A stretch of DNA of 64,000 bases from DATKEJ01 sp963768715 (GCA_963768715.1 CAVYJC010000011.1:841987-905986), one strand, 5' to 3'. Positions 1 through 9,290 are shown, counted from the first letter of the stretch. Notes: a model not told the origin generated them from the letters alone. Numbers and translations: made by a program.

Positions 1-1
1 C

Positions 2-226
2 GAATTCATTGAAGGTGGTCGACAATTTTTCAGTGCGTCCGACGTCACATTCGGTCTGATTAAGTCGCTGGTTGCAGGATTCATCATAACGTCCATCTCC
101 TGCTCCAAGGGATACTACACGACCGGCGGCGCGGAGGGCGTCGGCTCCAGTACGACACAGGCCGCCGTAGCCAGCTGCGTCATGGTCCTGCTCGCCGACT
201 ATGTACTTGCCATTATTCTACTATAG
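2..226 (+). CDS. MlaE/YrbE-type ABC transporter permease, C-terminal part
   Basis: Open from the window edge to a TAG stop, giving the last 74 residues of a protein whose start lies outside the window. The visible part has the MlaE-family ending: a segment with SCSKGYYTTGGAEGVG, then STTQAAVASC, then a final hydrophobic helix ending in ILL. In the Mla/MCE system this inner-membrane permease pairs with an ATPase and an MCE protein to move phospholipids between the two membranes. The next gene starts 3 bases after the stop and is the matching ATPase, so an operon is near certain. Confidence 0.88.
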   Translation, partial: EFIEGGRQFFSASDVTFGLIKSLVAGFIITSISCSKGYYTTGGAEGVGSSTTQAAVASCVMVLLADYVLAIILL

Positions 227-229
227 AAC

Positions 230-970
230 GTGATCGAGATTCGTCACCTGTACAAAGGCTTTTCTGGCACACCAGTGCTCGAAGATGTGTCGTTGACCAT
301 CAACGACGCGGAGACGTACGCGGTGATCGGACAAAGCGGCTCCGGGAAAAGCGTCCTTATGAAGAATATTGTCGGGCTGCTCAAGCCGGACAAAGGGACG
401 ATTCTCGTCGACGGCGTGGACACGTCGAAGCTCAATTATCGCGAGACACGTGAGTTGCGCCAGCATTTCGGCGTTCTGTTCCAGGGCGGGGCGCTATTCG
501 ACTCGATGTCAGCTTTCGACAACGTGGCCTTCCCACTTCGAATGATCACCGAAATGTCTGAACGCGAAATCCGAAAACGCGTCGACGAATGTCTCGAAAC
601 CGTGCACCTTGAAGACGCGGGACCGAAGATGCCGGCTGAGCTCTCGGGCGGCATGCAAAAGCGCGTTGCACTCGCCCGCGCGGTGGCCATGCGGCCGAAG
701 TACATCTTTTACGACGAGCCTACGAGCGGACTTGACCCAAAAACATCAAACACTATTAACGATTTGATCAAAGACCTCGACACCCGACTTGGGATCACCG
801 GCATCGTGATCACCCACGACATGCACTCGTGCCTTGAGATCGCCAATCGCATCGGGTTCATTCATGAGGGTCACCTACATTGGACAGGAACCGTCGAAGA
901 CCTCCACGCTGCCGACGATGAAGTGTTGCTCGATTTCGTCAAGGCCAGTGAATACCAAATCGGTCTCTGA
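230..970 (+). CDS. MlaF-type ABC transporter ATP-binding protein
   Basis: A 246-residue ABC ATPase with a GTG start 3 bases after the permease stop. Walker A is GQSGSGKS at residues 34-41, the signature is LSGGMQKR, Walker B runs into YDEPTSGLD, and the switch histidine is in ITHDMHS. The sequence is typical of the MlaF/Mkl subfamily that powers lipid transport by MCE complexes at the cytoplasmic face of the inner membrane. It lies between the permease end and the MCE protein, the standard gene order. Full length with no anomaly. Confidence 0.93.
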   Translation: MIEIRHLYKGFSGTPVLEDVSLTINDAETYAVIGQSGSGKSVLMKNIVGLLKPDKGTILVDGVDTSKLNYRETRELRQHFGVLFQGGALFDSMSAFDNVAFPLRMITEMSEREIRKRVDECLETVHLEDAGPKMPAELSGGMQKRVALARAVAMRPKYIFYDEPTSGLDPKTSNTINDLIKDLDTRLGITGIVITHDMHSCLEIANRIGFIHEGHLHWTGTVEDLHAADDEVLLDFVKASEYQIGL

Positions 971-1003
971 GTTTCAACTTCCCGCGTCGAATCCGAATAT
1001 AGA

Positions 1004-1918
1004 ATGCAGACTAGAAACGCTTTAAAAATAGGTATATGGATCGTGATCGCTCTTGCGATCATTATCTTTGGCACGAAATATTTCCAGGGCGTGTCGCTGC
1101 GTGGTTCGTACCACGTAGTCGCGGAGTTCGATCGGGTCGATGGTCTGATCCCCGGCAATATGGCCCAGACGAAGGGGGTTCGAATCGGGCAGGTTCGTGA
1201 CATCCGTATCGATCAAGACTCCGGGTTCGTGCTTGTCGAAATTGCTATCAACGAAGGCGTCGCTCTCAGAAAAGGGGCCGTGGCAAGCCTATCCGGACTT
1301 GCCGCGCTCGGTGACGTCAGGGTCGAAATCGATCCCGGACCGCTCGGGAACCCTCCTCTCCCACCTGGAAGCAGAATACCGAGTACGTCGGGCGGTGATC
1401 TCCTGGGTGACCTCTCGTCGCAGGCGGATACGTATCTCTCGAAAATTGAAACCATCCTCGGGAGCGTGGACACGACCACGGCGGCCTTGGGCGAGCAGAT
1501 CGGCAATCCTTCCTCGGACCTCCGGAACACACTCCTTTCACTTCGTCACGTTTCGGCTTCGATGGCCGACGTGATGGAGAGCGAATCCGACAACCTGGCG
1601 CGCATGATCGAGAATTTGGAGTCGGCTTCGTCCAATTTGAAACAACTGACGTCGACCGATTCAACCGGGGCCGGTTTGCGCGAGTCGCTGGATGAAATGA
1701 ATGCGACGCTGGCTTCGGTCAGGTCGCTGACGAGCAATCTCGACACCCTGCTGACCAAAATGAACACGGGCAACGGAACACTCGGGAAACTTGCAAACGA
1801 CGTGGCGCTTTATAATCACATGGACTCGGTGGCCGTCAACCTCAATCTTCTACTCGAGGACTTCCGCAAAAATCCAAAGCGCTACTTGAAGGAGTTGAGT
1901 CTGATTGATTTCTTGTAG
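1004..1918 (+). CDS. MCE-domain (MlaD-type) lipid transport protein
   Basis: A 304-residue protein anchored by one N-terminal membrane helix (about residues 8-27). An MCE domain follows (about residues 37-115), with GLIPGNMAQTKGVRIGQV and LSGLAALGDVRVEIDPG. The C-terminal half (about 135-290) is helical, rich in Ser/Thr/Leu, and probably periplasmic. MCE proteins form rings that bind phospholipids and dock on the permease-ATPase pair encoded just upstream. The longer tail compared with E. coli MlaD resembles the single-MCE proteins of Bacteroidota. A GTCCGGA tandem repeat begins directly at the stop codon. Confidence 0.92.
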   Translation: MQTRNALKIGIWIVIALAIIIFGTKYFQGVSLRGSYHVVAEFDRVDGLIPGNMAQTKGVRIGQVRDIRIDQDSGFVLVEIAINEGVALRKGAVASLSGLAALGDVRVEIDPGPLGNPPLPPGSRIPSTSGGDLLGDLSSQADTYLSKIETILGSVDTTTAALGEQIGNPSSDLRNTLLSLRHVSASMADVMESESDNLARMIENLESASSNLKQLTSTDSTGAGLRESLDEMNATLASVRSLTSNLDTLLTKMNTGNGTLGKLANDVALYNHMDSVAVNLNLLLEDFRKNPKRYLKELSLIDFL

Positions 1919-1950
1919 GTCCGGAGTCCGGAGTCCGGAGTCCGGGACCG
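1919..1950. repeat. Post-stop GTCCGGA tandem repeat
   Basis: Immediately after the TAG stop come near-perfect copies of the 7-mer gtccgga, then a short degenerate tail. Similar arrays follow other stop codons in this window (19274, 34464, 47872, 61859), so placement at gene ends is a local pattern. Confidence 0.85.
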
Positions 1951-2013
1951 GGGGTGTCCAGATCTGCTGCCTCGTATTTCGATCCGTCTGCGGTATCGGG
2001 GGCGCTCGGTGCG

Positions 2014-2143
2014 CTGTTCGATGTTCGATGTTCGATGTAATCGACAAGTGCTTCGCGCTCGTAAATCGACTGTTCGCTGACGTTTCCAGTTTCGCTGTTT
2101 GATGTTCGGTGTTTGATGTTTGCTGTTTGATGTTTGCTGTTAA
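2014..2143. repeat. Degenerate TTCGATG / TTTGATG tandem repeat
   Basis: Copies of gttcgat at 2017-2037, then from about 2095 a run of tgttcggtgtttgat-type units reaching the start of the next gene. No coding signal. The array abuts the HD-protein start codon and leaves no clear Shine-Dalgarno site. Confidence 0.7.
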
Positions 2144-2698
2144 ATGATGCCTGACTACAAAGAATCGCTCGCCCTATTCCATGAATGGACGGAGTCCGAA
2201 AGCCTTCGGCGCCATGCCTATGCCGTCGAGGCGGCGATGGGATACTATGCGGAGAAGTATGGGGAGGACGTCGAGAAATGGCGGATCACGGGTTTGCTCC
2301 ACGACATGGATTACGAGCGGCACCCGACCCAGGAGGAACATCCGTTCGTCGGTGTTGGGAAGCTGAAGGAGCTCGGATATCCGGAGGACGTGACCACGGC
2401 TATCCTGGGGCACGCTGCATACAGCGGTGTGCCACGGGAAACTCGTCTGGCTAAAACACTTTTTGCCGTCGACGAGTTGGCGGGATTGATCACGGCAATC
2501 GGTTATGTACGCCCGAACGGGCTTCAGGATTTGAGTGTGAAGTCGGTTCGCAAGAAACTGAAGGACAAGGCGTTCGCCGCTGCGGTCAGCCGGGAGGACA
2601 TCCAACTGGGCGCTGACGAGCTCGGCATCGACCTCAGCGAACACATTGCGAACGTTGCCGCCGGCATGTCGCGCGAGGCGGAGAGGCTGGGGTTCTGA
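2144..2698 (+). CDS. HD-domain phosphohydrolase family protein
   Basis: A 184-residue protein with the HD-superfamily metal motif: H24, then LLHDMDYERHP around residues 51-61, then HPFVGVGKL, and an AILGHA histidine further on. This fits the HDIG/HDOD-like hydrolases that cleave phosphoester or nucleotide substrates in the cytoplasm; the actual substrate cannot be read from sequence. Two ATG codons stand in tandem at the start and either could be used. It seems to be a single-gene unit between repeat-rich spacers. Confidence 0.8.
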   Translation: MMPDYKESLALFHEWTESESLRRHAYAVEAAMGYYAEKYGEDVEKWRITGLLHDMDYERHPTQEEHPFVGVGKLKELGYPEDVTTAILGHAAYSGVPRETRLAKTLFAVDELAGLITAIGYVRPNGLQDLSVKSVRKKLKDKAFAAAVSREDIQLGADELGIDLSEHIANVAAGMSREAERLGF

Positions 2699-2800
2699 AG
2701 GGGGTGCGGGGTGCGACGTGAGACGTGCGGGGTGCGGCGTGCGAGAGCCTGCCCGGCGTAGCCGCGATGCGGCGTAGACGGGTGCAACGTGCGACGTTCC
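2699..2800. repeat. Degenerate GTGCGRCGTGMG repeat after stop
   Basis: Directly after the TGA stop lies a run of related units (ggggtgcg, gtgcgacg, gtgcggcg) to about 2790, leading into the hairpin repeat at 2801. Noncoding on inspection; another member of the post-stop repeat pattern. Confidence 0.7.
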
Positions 2801-2836
2801 GTAGGGGCATGCCAAGCGAAGCGCGGCGTGCCCGTG
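2801..2836. repeat. GTAGGGRCA-type hairpin repeat, copy 1
   Basis: The sequence starts gtaggggcatgcc and ends ggcgtgcccgt, forming an imperfect hairpin (GGGCATGCC with GGCGTGCCC) around an AAGCGAAGCGC loop. A relative at 21681-21718 shares the ttccgtaggg lead-in and the cccgt ending. The element sits where the reading frame of the neighbouring four-helix-bundle relic stops matching its family. Confidence 0.7.
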
Positions 2837-2857
2837 AGTGCTAATGGCGGCACGTCG

Positions 2858-2983
2858 AATCTGATCTCTCAGTGCAAAGTCTTTGGCGAACGTTCCTTGG
2901 GAGCTAGCCGCATAGACAGACTGGACAAGTGCAAACGAGTCCTTCCAGATTCCAAGCTCTTCGTATTTTCGTACTCCCGGCAA
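2858..2983 (-). pseudogene. Truncated four-helix-bundle (S23/IVS-type) protein
   Basis: Reading leftward from a possible TTG at 2983, the frame gives VRKYEELGIWKDSFALV, then a stretch ending QIRRAAIS. This matches the start of the four-helix-bundle family of 23S rRNA intervening-sequence proteins (typical: KxYEELxVWQKSxxLV ... LxxQxRRAAxSIPxNIAEG). The usual SIPSNIAEG continuation is missing: after AAIS the frame runs into the hairpin repeat at 2801-2836. About two thirds of the gene is absent. A relic, probably cut off by repeat insertion or deletion. Confidence 0.7.
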
Positions 2984-3122
2984 CTCTCAGTGGGTTTCTG
3001 CATATAGACACATGCATTGCGGAAATCATAACTCGGCCTCGCTGACCGACTCGAGCACGTGGCACATGGCACATGGCACGTTCACGCCGCACTCCGCACT
3101 CCGCCATGCACTACACTCGATA

Positions 3123-5213
3123 ATGCTTGACCATCCACAATCAGAATTAAGCGCCGGTCCCCGGAATGAGGACGACATCCCCTTCCGCCTCGTGGCGCCC
3201 TTCGAACCCATGGGCGACCAGCCGCGTGCGATCAAGGAGCTCGTTGAGGGCGTCGAGCGAGGAGACAAGTATCAAACCTTGCTGGGTGCCACAGGAACCG
3301 GCAAGACGTACGCCATCAGCCATGTGATCGCCGAGACGGGACGACCGACGCTCGTAATGAGTCCAAACAAGACGCTCGCGGCACAGCTGTACGCTGAGTT
3401 CCGGCAGTTCTTCCCGGACAACGCCGTCGAGTTCTTCATCTCGTATTACGACTATTATCAGCCGGAAGCGTACATCGTCCATTCGGATACCTACATCGAG
3501 AAAGATCTCTCGATCAATGAACGCATCGATCGCCTCCGTCTGCGGGCGACGAGCGCCTTGGTCTCGGGTCGGCGCGACATCATCGTGGTTGCGAGCGTTT
3601 CGTGTATTTACGGTATTGGATCCCCCGATGAATACCGGTCGGAGATCGTTCAGATCAAACGCGGTGATACCATTCAGCGGAACAAGCTTCTCAAGGAACT
3701 GGTGGGGATATACTACGAGCGTCACGACCTTGACTTCGCTCCAGGGCATTTCCGGGTCCGGGGAGATGTCGTCGACGTCATGCCGGCCTACTATGAGGAC
3801 GAGGCCTACCGAATCCAGTTCTGGGGCGACGAGGTGGAGAAATTGTCGCGCTTCGATCCAATCACCGGCGAGACGAAAGCGGAGGAGCGCGTGCTCACGA
3901 TTTATCCAGCAAAGCTGTTTGTCACGCCCAAGGATCAGGTCGAACGCGCCATCGGCGACATCAAGGCAGAACTCGCGTGGCGACTGGCCACGCTTCGTGA
4001 CGAAAACAGGCTGGTGGAGGCGCAGCGCCTCGAGCAACGTACACTCTTCGACATCGAGATGATGCGAGAAGTCGGGTACTGCGCCGGTATCGAGAACTAC
4101 TCACGACACCTGGCGGGGCGCTCAGCCGGCGAGCGACCACACTGCCTGTACGACTACTTCCCGGACGATTTCTTGCTCGTCCTCGACGAGAGCCATGTAA
4201 CCGTGCCGCAGATTCGCGGGATGTACAATGGCGATCGCGCGCGAAAACTCGTTCTCGTCGAACACGGATTCCGCCTCCCATCGGCACTGGATAACCGTCC
4301 CATGAAATTCGAGGAGTGGGAGGACCGGCACAATCAGGTCGTCTTCGTATCGGCCACGCCGGCAGACTACGAACTCGAACAAAGCGGAGGCGTCGTGGTG
4401 GAGCAGGTGATCCGACCGACGGGCATCATGGATCCCGAAGCGGAGGTGCGCCCTGTGGACAACCAAATCGACGATCTGATGGACGAGATCGGTGACGTCG
4501 TGAAACGCGGCGAGCGCGTTCTCGTGACTACCCTGACCAAGCGCATGGCGGAGGATCTGACAGAATACCTTGACTCGTTCGGGGTGAAGGTCAGATACCT
4601 CCACTCGGACATCGACGCGCTCGATCGTGTCGAGATTCTTCGGGATCTCAGGCTGGGCAATTTCGATGTTCTGGTGGGAATCAACCTGCTTCGCGAGGGA
4701 CTCGACCTGCCCGAAGTTTCCCTTGTGGCCATCCTCGACGCCGACAAGGAGGGCTTCCTTCGCAGCGATCGGTCGCTCATTCAGACGGCGGGGCGGGCAG
4801 CGCGGAACGTGCGTGGCAAGGTGCTTCTCTACGCAGATACGATAACCGACTCAATGAGACGAATGATCGAGGAAACCGATCGCCGTCGCGCCATTCAGAG
4901 TGCCTACAACGAAGAGCACGGTATCGAGCCAAAAAACGTCTATAAATCGATAGACCAGGTCATGCAGGGCACCGTCGTGGCAGATCATAAAGGCATGTCA
5001 GACGAACAGATCGATTACTATGCCAAACCGGCGCAACCGACGATGGTCGCGGATCCCGTGATCAAGTACCTCAGTGACGATCAGAAGCGCGACTTGATTG
5101 AACAACTTCGAACGGAAATGAAGGAGGCATCCGAGAATCTCGAGTTCGAGAAGGCCGCCGAACTGCGTGACTCGATTGCTGAACTCTCGGAAGGTCTGGG
5201 TCGAACGTCCTAG
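3123..5213 (+). CDS. uvrB: Excinuclease ABC subunit B
   Basis: The DNA-damage-handling helicase subunit of nucleotide excision repair, which takes lesions from UvrA and recruits UvrC. Visible motifs: Walker A GATGTGKT, the damage-probing hairpin YYDYYQPEAY, the DEAD-like box DESH, helicase motif VI QTAGRAARN, and a C-terminal UVR motif (EFEKAAELRDSI) that binds UvrC. The ATG at 3123 gives 696 residues, near the family norm. An in-frame ATG at 3012 would add 37 residues of repeat-like, low-complexity sequence (HMAHGT..) and is rejected. Full length and intact. Confidence 0.97.
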   Translation: MLDHPQSELSAGPRNEDDIPFRLVAPFEPMGDQPRAIKELVEGVERGDKYQTLLGATGTGKTYAISHVIAETGRPTLVMSPNKTLAAQLYAEFRQFFPDNAVEFFISYYDYYQPEAYIVHSDTYIEKDLSINERIDRLRLRATSALVSGRRDIIVVASVSCIYGIGSPDEYRSEIVQIKRGDTIQRNKLLKELVGIYYERHDLDFAPGHFRVRGDVVDVMPAYYEDEAYRIQFWGDEVEKLSRFDPITGETKAEERVLTIYPAKLFVTPKDQVERAIGDIKAELAWRLATLRDENRLVEAQRLEQRTLFDIEMMREVGYCAGIENYSRHLAGRSAGERPHCLYDYFPDDFLLVLDESHVTVPQIRGMYNGDRARKLVLVEHGFRLPSALDNRPMKFEEWEDRHNQVVFVSATPADYELEQSGGVVVEQVIRPTGIMDPEAEVRPVDNQIDDLMDEIGDVVKRGERVLVTTLTKRMAEDLTEYLDSFGVKVRYLHSDIDALDRVEILRDLRLGNFDVLVGINLLREGLDLPEVSLVAILDADKEGFLRSDRSLIQTAGRAARNVRGKVLLYADTITDSMRRMIEETDRRRAIQSAYNEEHGIEPKNVYKSIDQVMQGTVVADHKGMSDEQIDYYAKPAQPTMVADPVIKYLSDDQKRDLIEQLRTEMKEASENLEFEKAAELRDSIAELSEGLGRTS

Positions 5214-5258
5214 GCCCGTGGTCCGAAGGGGCGGTCCCGAAGAAGATCTCGCCTTCAA

Positions 5259-6893
5259 TCATACGGTCCGCAGCGTCCGGGCAAGCAAGCTCTCACCCGA
5301 GAGAGGTACCGGAATGTCACGCGAACCATTCACGAGTTCCGCAATAGTGGGAGCCACGTCGAAGGAGGACGTCACTCCATGGAATCCGAGGGGCAACGGC
5401 GTTTGAGCGAAATAGGCTACCCCATGAGGCCCTGTGTGTCCCCCCGTTCGACGATAAGGAACGGGTCCAATCAACCCGTGCTCAGGGTGTTTAAACCCAT
5501 TTGAGGTCCCCTTCCAAACGATGGTCATATCGGCATCGCTGCTGTCGAGATCAAAAGGGTGATCAATCCTTGGCCGTTCGATATCTGCGACAATCGACTC
5601 TCCGGTGCGCGCATCTCGACACGCGTCCAGAAGGTTTGTCAGTTCCGTACAGGTCGCTTCATAATCCTCGACGGCGACTTTGCCCTGCGCTTCTCGCTGC
5701 GCGAGATTGATGCGGATGCGGCCATCATAGTAGGATGGGAGGGCAAATGCTCGCATCTGAGGCCAATACTCTCGATAGAAGGTCGTGGGCTGCCAGCTCA
5801 CGCGATTCCCGCGTGCGTCCGGAGCCGGCTGCCCTGCAAACAAGAATTTGCGGATCAACCTGCGGCCCAATCTGACAAACCGGGCATCGGACCTTTTGGA
5901 GGGCGGTCTCTGGTTGGGATAGCATTCCTTGACGACGTCCCAGAGACCATTCGTGGGCACGGGGGATATGGCTTGAAGGTCGGCGGACCAGGCGTCCGGC
6001 ACCCGGAGAAAACTTCGTCCAAACTCTTTGCGATAGAGCAGTTCGGGCAAGAGAATCATGGATTGCAGATCCGACAGGTTTGGACCCATACCTCCCATCG
6101 AAAAGACAACCACCTGGCAGTCGCCCGCTGCTTCAACAAGGGCGGCAACAAAACGATCGATGGCGCGATGAGTCTTGAGGATCGCTTTAGCCGCCTCCCC
6201 TGCAGAAGGATGGCCGTGCATGGGATGATCGGGATCCACACCGTGCCAAAGCCCCTCAAACGCAGAATGCAGTTCTCCAGTCACAGCGAAGAAGACGTCC
6301 GCATCCGGAAATCGCTCTTTCATGAGCCAAAGCGCTGCTTCCTGCCGAACTCGTAGCGCTTCTACCAGGGCATCCCCCATGTTTCGGCAGGCGTCCGCTG
6401 AATAGGCGGGGCATGCATAAACCCATTCCTGCCAGCCGTACAGACCGAATTTGGCCCGGAATTCCTCAAGTAGCCCTACGGGCCGCGATTGTAACCCTGT
6501 CCCCGGATCGTGCCCTCCCCAACCGACAATTCCCTCGACGTGCGAAGACCTACTCAAATCGGTATAGGGATTGTCAAACACGACGACCTTTCCATCAAGG
6601 GAGTCAAGGAACGTGTCGAATCGGGCTCCCTCCTGCCAGATCTCATAGGTGCTGGGATCGAACTCAATAGCAGACCAACGATGCGCATCGGACGGAGCGA
6701 GTCCCGACGCAACGTGCTCCCAAGCCAGTCCGATCCTCTGGGCAGAACCATGATCGAGCAGAAAGCCCGCACTGCGGTTGCGCAGGGCGTTCAGGGCCGG
6801 CATTTCTCCCGAATCCATAAGTGCGCGGGCATACGTGATGTCAAAACCGTCGAGCCCGATGATCAAGAGACGGGGACCTGCAGGATTTGTCAT
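5259..6893 (-). CDS. Alkaline-phosphatase-superfamily phosphodiesterase/pyrophosphatase
   Basis: A 544-residue protein starting LLIIGLDGFDITYARALM, the opening of type I phosphodiesterase/nucleotide pyrophosphatase-like members of the alkaline phosphatase superfamily (metal-binding Asp in GLDG). Later blocks include VFFAVTGELHSAFEGLWH, VVVFSMGGMGPNL and TGGHTGPHGVAYF near the C terminus, matching the metal-ligand spacing of the superfamily. No signal peptide or membrane helix is seen, so it should act in the cytoplasm. Similar proteins occur in polysaccharide or nucleotide-sugar contexts, but neighbours here give no clue to the substrate. Confidence 0.8.
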   Translation of the reverse strand: MTNPAGPRLLIIGLDGFDITYARALMDSGEMPALNALRNRSAGFLLDHGSAQRIGLAWEHVASGLAPSDAHRWSAIEFDPSTYEIWQEGARFDTFLDSLDGKVVVFDNPYTDLSRSSHVEGIVGWGGHDPGTGLQSRPVGLLEEFRAKFGLYGWQEWVYACPAYSADACRNMGDALVEALRVRQEAALWLMKERFPDADVFFAVTGELHSAFEGLWHGVDPDHPMHGHPSAGEAAKAILKTHRAIDRFVAALVEAAGDCQVVVFSMGGMGPNLSDLQSMILLPELLYRKEFGRSFLRVPDAWSADLQAISPVPTNGLWDVVKECYPNQRPPSKRSDARFVRLGRRLIRKFLFAGQPAPDARGNRVSWQPTTFYREYWPQMRAFALPSYYDGRIRINLAQREAQGKVAVEDYEATCTELTNLLDACRDARTGESIVADIERPRIDHPFDLDSSDADMTIVWKGTSNGFKHPEHGLIGPVPYRRTGGHTGPHGVAYFAQTPLPLGFHGVTSSFDVAPTIAELVNGSRDIPVPLSGESLLARTLRTV

Positions 6894-7337
6894 TGCAACG
6901 GAACGATTGGGTTGCAGGTGAGATGCTCGCCTGCGTTTGTACTGGGAAAGACGGTCAAAACACCAGACCTCTTCGATGCTATGAGGCCCTCCGGAAACGA
7001 TTGTTCGAAGGTAGTACTTTTCTGTGAGAAGGCCCTTCTGGTCCGCGCCGGCTCAAAGGCGAGGCCATGGTTCGACTCCTCGAATCATGCTGGGTTCAGT
7101 ATGAGGTGACTGAAGAGCTACTGGCCTGCGGCGGCGGTGACAGAGGCCTTGCAAACGTAATCTACGCTACGCTGTTTGGCGAGTCGCTGAACTGGCTTTT
7201 GTACGGTCGTTCAACGCCCGTCTCGGCACTTAAGCGTTGCACCGCCGAGACAAATGCAAGGTCGAACGAACAAGGGCAGAAGACGATCTGAAGGAATGCT
7301 TGATGCGTTTCCCACGTTAGCCCTAGAGTACGACACC
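6894..7337. other. Intergenic spacer, divergent genes
   Basis: About 440 bases between the divergent phosphodiesterase and methyltransferase genes. The spacer must carry both promoters, but no clear -35/-10 pair could be picked. No convincing coding sequence, tRNA or tandem repeat was found. If the methyltransferase starts at 7296 or 7254, the spacer is shorter. Confidence 0.5.
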
Positions 7338-8105
7338 ATGGCAGTAGCAAACAATCCAGATGCAACTCCCCTCCTCTACTCCGAATTGGCGGACTGGTGG
7401 CCACTATTGTCCACACCGGAGGACTATGAAGAAGAGGCTGCCATCTTCAGAGACGCAATGATCGGGGCAGGTACGCGAACCGTCGAGACGTTGCTCGAAC
7501 TCGGATGCGGCGGTGGCAACAATGCCTCGCACCTCAAGCGTGATTTCCGGATGACACTCGTCGATGCTTCTCAAGGGATGGTCGACGTCAGCAGGGCGCT
7601 CAATCCAGAGTGCGGACATCACGTCGGCGACATGCGAACGATCCGCCTCGACCAATCGTTCGATGCCGTTTTTGTTCATGACGCGATCATGTACATGGTA
7701 TCTGAGGACGACCTGAGGGCCGTCTTCCGTACGGCCTACGACCATTTGTCTCCCGGCGGGGTGGCGCTCTTCGTTCCCGACTATGTGAAGGAAACGTTCG
7801 TGGAAACCACGTCTGCAGGCGGTCGTGACGAAGCATCGAGAGGCCTCCGCTACCTGCAGTGGATTTGGGACCCCGACGTCTCCGACACGACTTGTTATTC
7901 GGAATTTACCTATCTACTTCGTGACGCATCCGGTGTGCGGTGTGTCCACGATCGTCATACGTTCGGCATTTTCGCGAAGGATACCTGGCTTCGATTATTG
8001 TCCGAAACCGGGTTCCGAGCGGACGCTGTAGCGTATGTTTTGTCGGATTCCGGTTGGAAGGAGCCCGTCATGTTCTTAGGTGTCAAGCAGGCGCAAGATG
8101 CATAA
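7338..8105 (+). CDS. Class I SAM-dependent methyltransferase
   Basis: A protein of about 255 residues with methyltransferase motif I LLELGCGGGNNASHL, the acidic end of strand 2 (TLVDASQGMVDVSR), motif II DMRTIRLDQSFDAVFVHDAIMYM, and DHLSPGGVALFVPDY. The LYSELADWWPLLSTPEDYEEEAA opening is typical of a small family of soluble methyltransferases with unknown small-molecule targets. The ATG at 7338 is preferred because conservation-like sequence begins there; in-frame ATG codons at 7296 and 7254 are alternatives. The 8157 gene follows on the same strand. Confidence 0.85.
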   Translation: MAVANNPDATPLLYSELADWWPLLSTPEDYEEEAAIFRDAMIGAGTRTVETLLELGCGGGNNASHLKRDFRMTLVDASQGMVDVSRALNPECGHHVGDMRTIRLDQSFDAVFVHDAIMYMVSEDDLRAVFRTAYDHLSPGGVALFVPDYVKETFVETTSAGGRDEASRGLRYLQWIWDPDVSDTTCYSEFTYLLRDASGVRCVHDRHTFGIFAKDTWLRLLSETGFRADAVAYVLSDSGWKEPVMFLGVKQAQDA

Positions 8106-8156
8106 CCTGCAACAGAAGACGACCGGCTGCAGGCGAATGAAGGAGTCGAACCTGGA

Positions 8157-8582
8157 ATGACTGAAGAAACCACTATCTGGCTGAAGCTCAAGATATTGGC
8201 AGGAATCGAAGTGGTCGGCTTTCTGATCTCGCTCGCGATTCCCGTTACACCCAGCAGGACGGGTAGGCCGTTCCACTGGCCTGCTTCGTGGACGGAGTAT
8301 TTCGATAGAGTCGCTTTCGCGTTTGTGCTTGCGAATATCCTGTTCGCCGTGATATTTGTAGCCGGGTGGATCTATCTGAAGTTCCACCAGGGTCCGGAGT
8401 CGGAGGAACAGGGCTCGAGCCTTGACCGTGGAGGCGGAAACTCAGTCCGCGATGAACGATCGAGTGCTTCAAGCAATCTGAAGTCCGATGTCTCCGAGTT
8501 GGCGTCAAGGGGCGACTCAGGCCGCCTTGGAGATTACGGGAGCTTCGGGAGTGACAAAGGTTCACCTTCAAGTGAACGGTGA
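8157..8582 (+). CDS. Small membrane protein with Ser/Gly-rich tail, unknown function
   Basis: A 141-residue protein with two predicted membrane helices (about residues 10-30 and 48-72) and a hydrophilic Ser/Gly/Asp/Glu-rich C-terminal tail of about 65 residues. A GAAGGAG-type ribosome site precedes the ATG. No family recognised. It sits 51 bases after the methyltransferase on the same strand and could share its transcript. Confidence 0.6.
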   Translation: MTEETTIWLKLKILAGIEVVGFLISLAIPVTPSRTGRPFHWPASWTEYFDRVAFAFVLANILFAVIFVAGWIYLKFHQGPESEEQGSSLDRGGGNSVRDERSSASSNLKSDVSELASRGDSGRLGDYGSFGSDKGSPSSER

Positions 8583-8663
8583 TCTGTCAGGCGAGCGGTT
8601 CCCGCACCCCGACGAGCAATCGCTTCATATTCTAGCGATCCCCCATCCTAACCAAATCAAGAG

Positions 8664-9290
8664 TTGAATCCAGAAAACGCGAATACAAAGCTCGCCGGTC
8701 TCTATACGGCTGTGGTGGCAGACATCCTGGATGCCCTCGGCCTCAAGAACCAGTGCCTCGGTTCAGCGATCAGGGCGACGACTACGGCAGATCGAGTTGC
8801 GGGAAGGGTATTTACGATGAAGGCAGTCGCCGTGCACGCTGAGCCTACCGAGCCCTACAAACTGGAGATGCAGGCGATCGAAACGGCGGTCTCGGGCGAC
8901 GTTCTCGTCGTCGATGCGGGAAACGATCGCACCTGCGGATTCTGGGGCGAGCTGCTTAGCACAGCATGCGTGGCCAAGGGCATTCGTGGAATCGTTATGA
9001 GTGCTTGCACGCGAGACCTCTGGGCTTTGCGGAAAATGCCCTTCCCTGTCTTCGGCATCGGCTCCGCCCCTGCCGACAGCAAAGGCCGTGTCGACGTCGT
9101 GACGATCGGGGAGCCCATCGTCATCGATGGCGTCACTGCTCGAAACGGCGATCTGGTTCTCGGCGATCCGGACGGCGTCGTGATCGTTCCCCGGGAAGTC
9201 GCACCGGAAGTCGTCGAACGCGCATGGGCGAAGGTCAGCGGTGAAAACACGGTCCGAGACGAACTGATGCGCCGGTGTCTCGGTGGCTGA
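8664..9290 (+). CDS. RraA-like family protein (aldolase/RNase E inhibitor fold)
   Basis: A 208-residue protein of the RraA/4-hydroxy-4-methyl-2-oxoglutarate aldolase family. Typical blocks are YTAVVADILDALG, VLVVDAGNDRTCGFWGELLSTACVAKGIRGIVMSACTRDL (carrying the ligand-contacting G-x-L-x-A and the R-D pair), and GDLVLGDPDGVVIVPRE. Family members are divalent-metal aldolases for 4-carboxy-2-oxo acids; the namesake RraA regulates RNase E. In a stand-alone gene like this the aldolase role is more likely, by inference. The TTG start follows a weak AAGAG ribosome site. Confidence 0.85.
   Translation: MNPENANTKLAGLYTAVVADILDALGLKNQCLGSAIRATTTADRVAGRVFTMKAVAVHAEPTEPYKLEMQAIETAVSGDVLVVDAGNDRTCGFWGELLSTACVAKGIRGIVMSACTRDLWALRKMPFPVFGIGSAPADSKGRVDVVTIGEPIVIDGVTARNGDLVLGDPDGVVIVPREVAPEVVERAWAKVSGENTVRDELMRRCLGG

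Noticed and set aside
2858..2983. Avd-like accessory protein of a diversity-generating retroelement
   Set aside because: The four-helix-bundle relic is truncated and no reverse transcriptase or template/variable repeat pair was found in the window.
3012..3122. A longer UvrB start at 3012
   Set aside because: The added 37 residues are repeat-like and low complexity; the family sequence begins at the ATG at 3123.
7060..7110. A tRNA-like T-arm (ggttcgactcc) in the spacer before the methyltransferase
   Set aside because: The flanking five bases do not pair to form a T-stem and no acceptor or anticodon arm could be built upstream.
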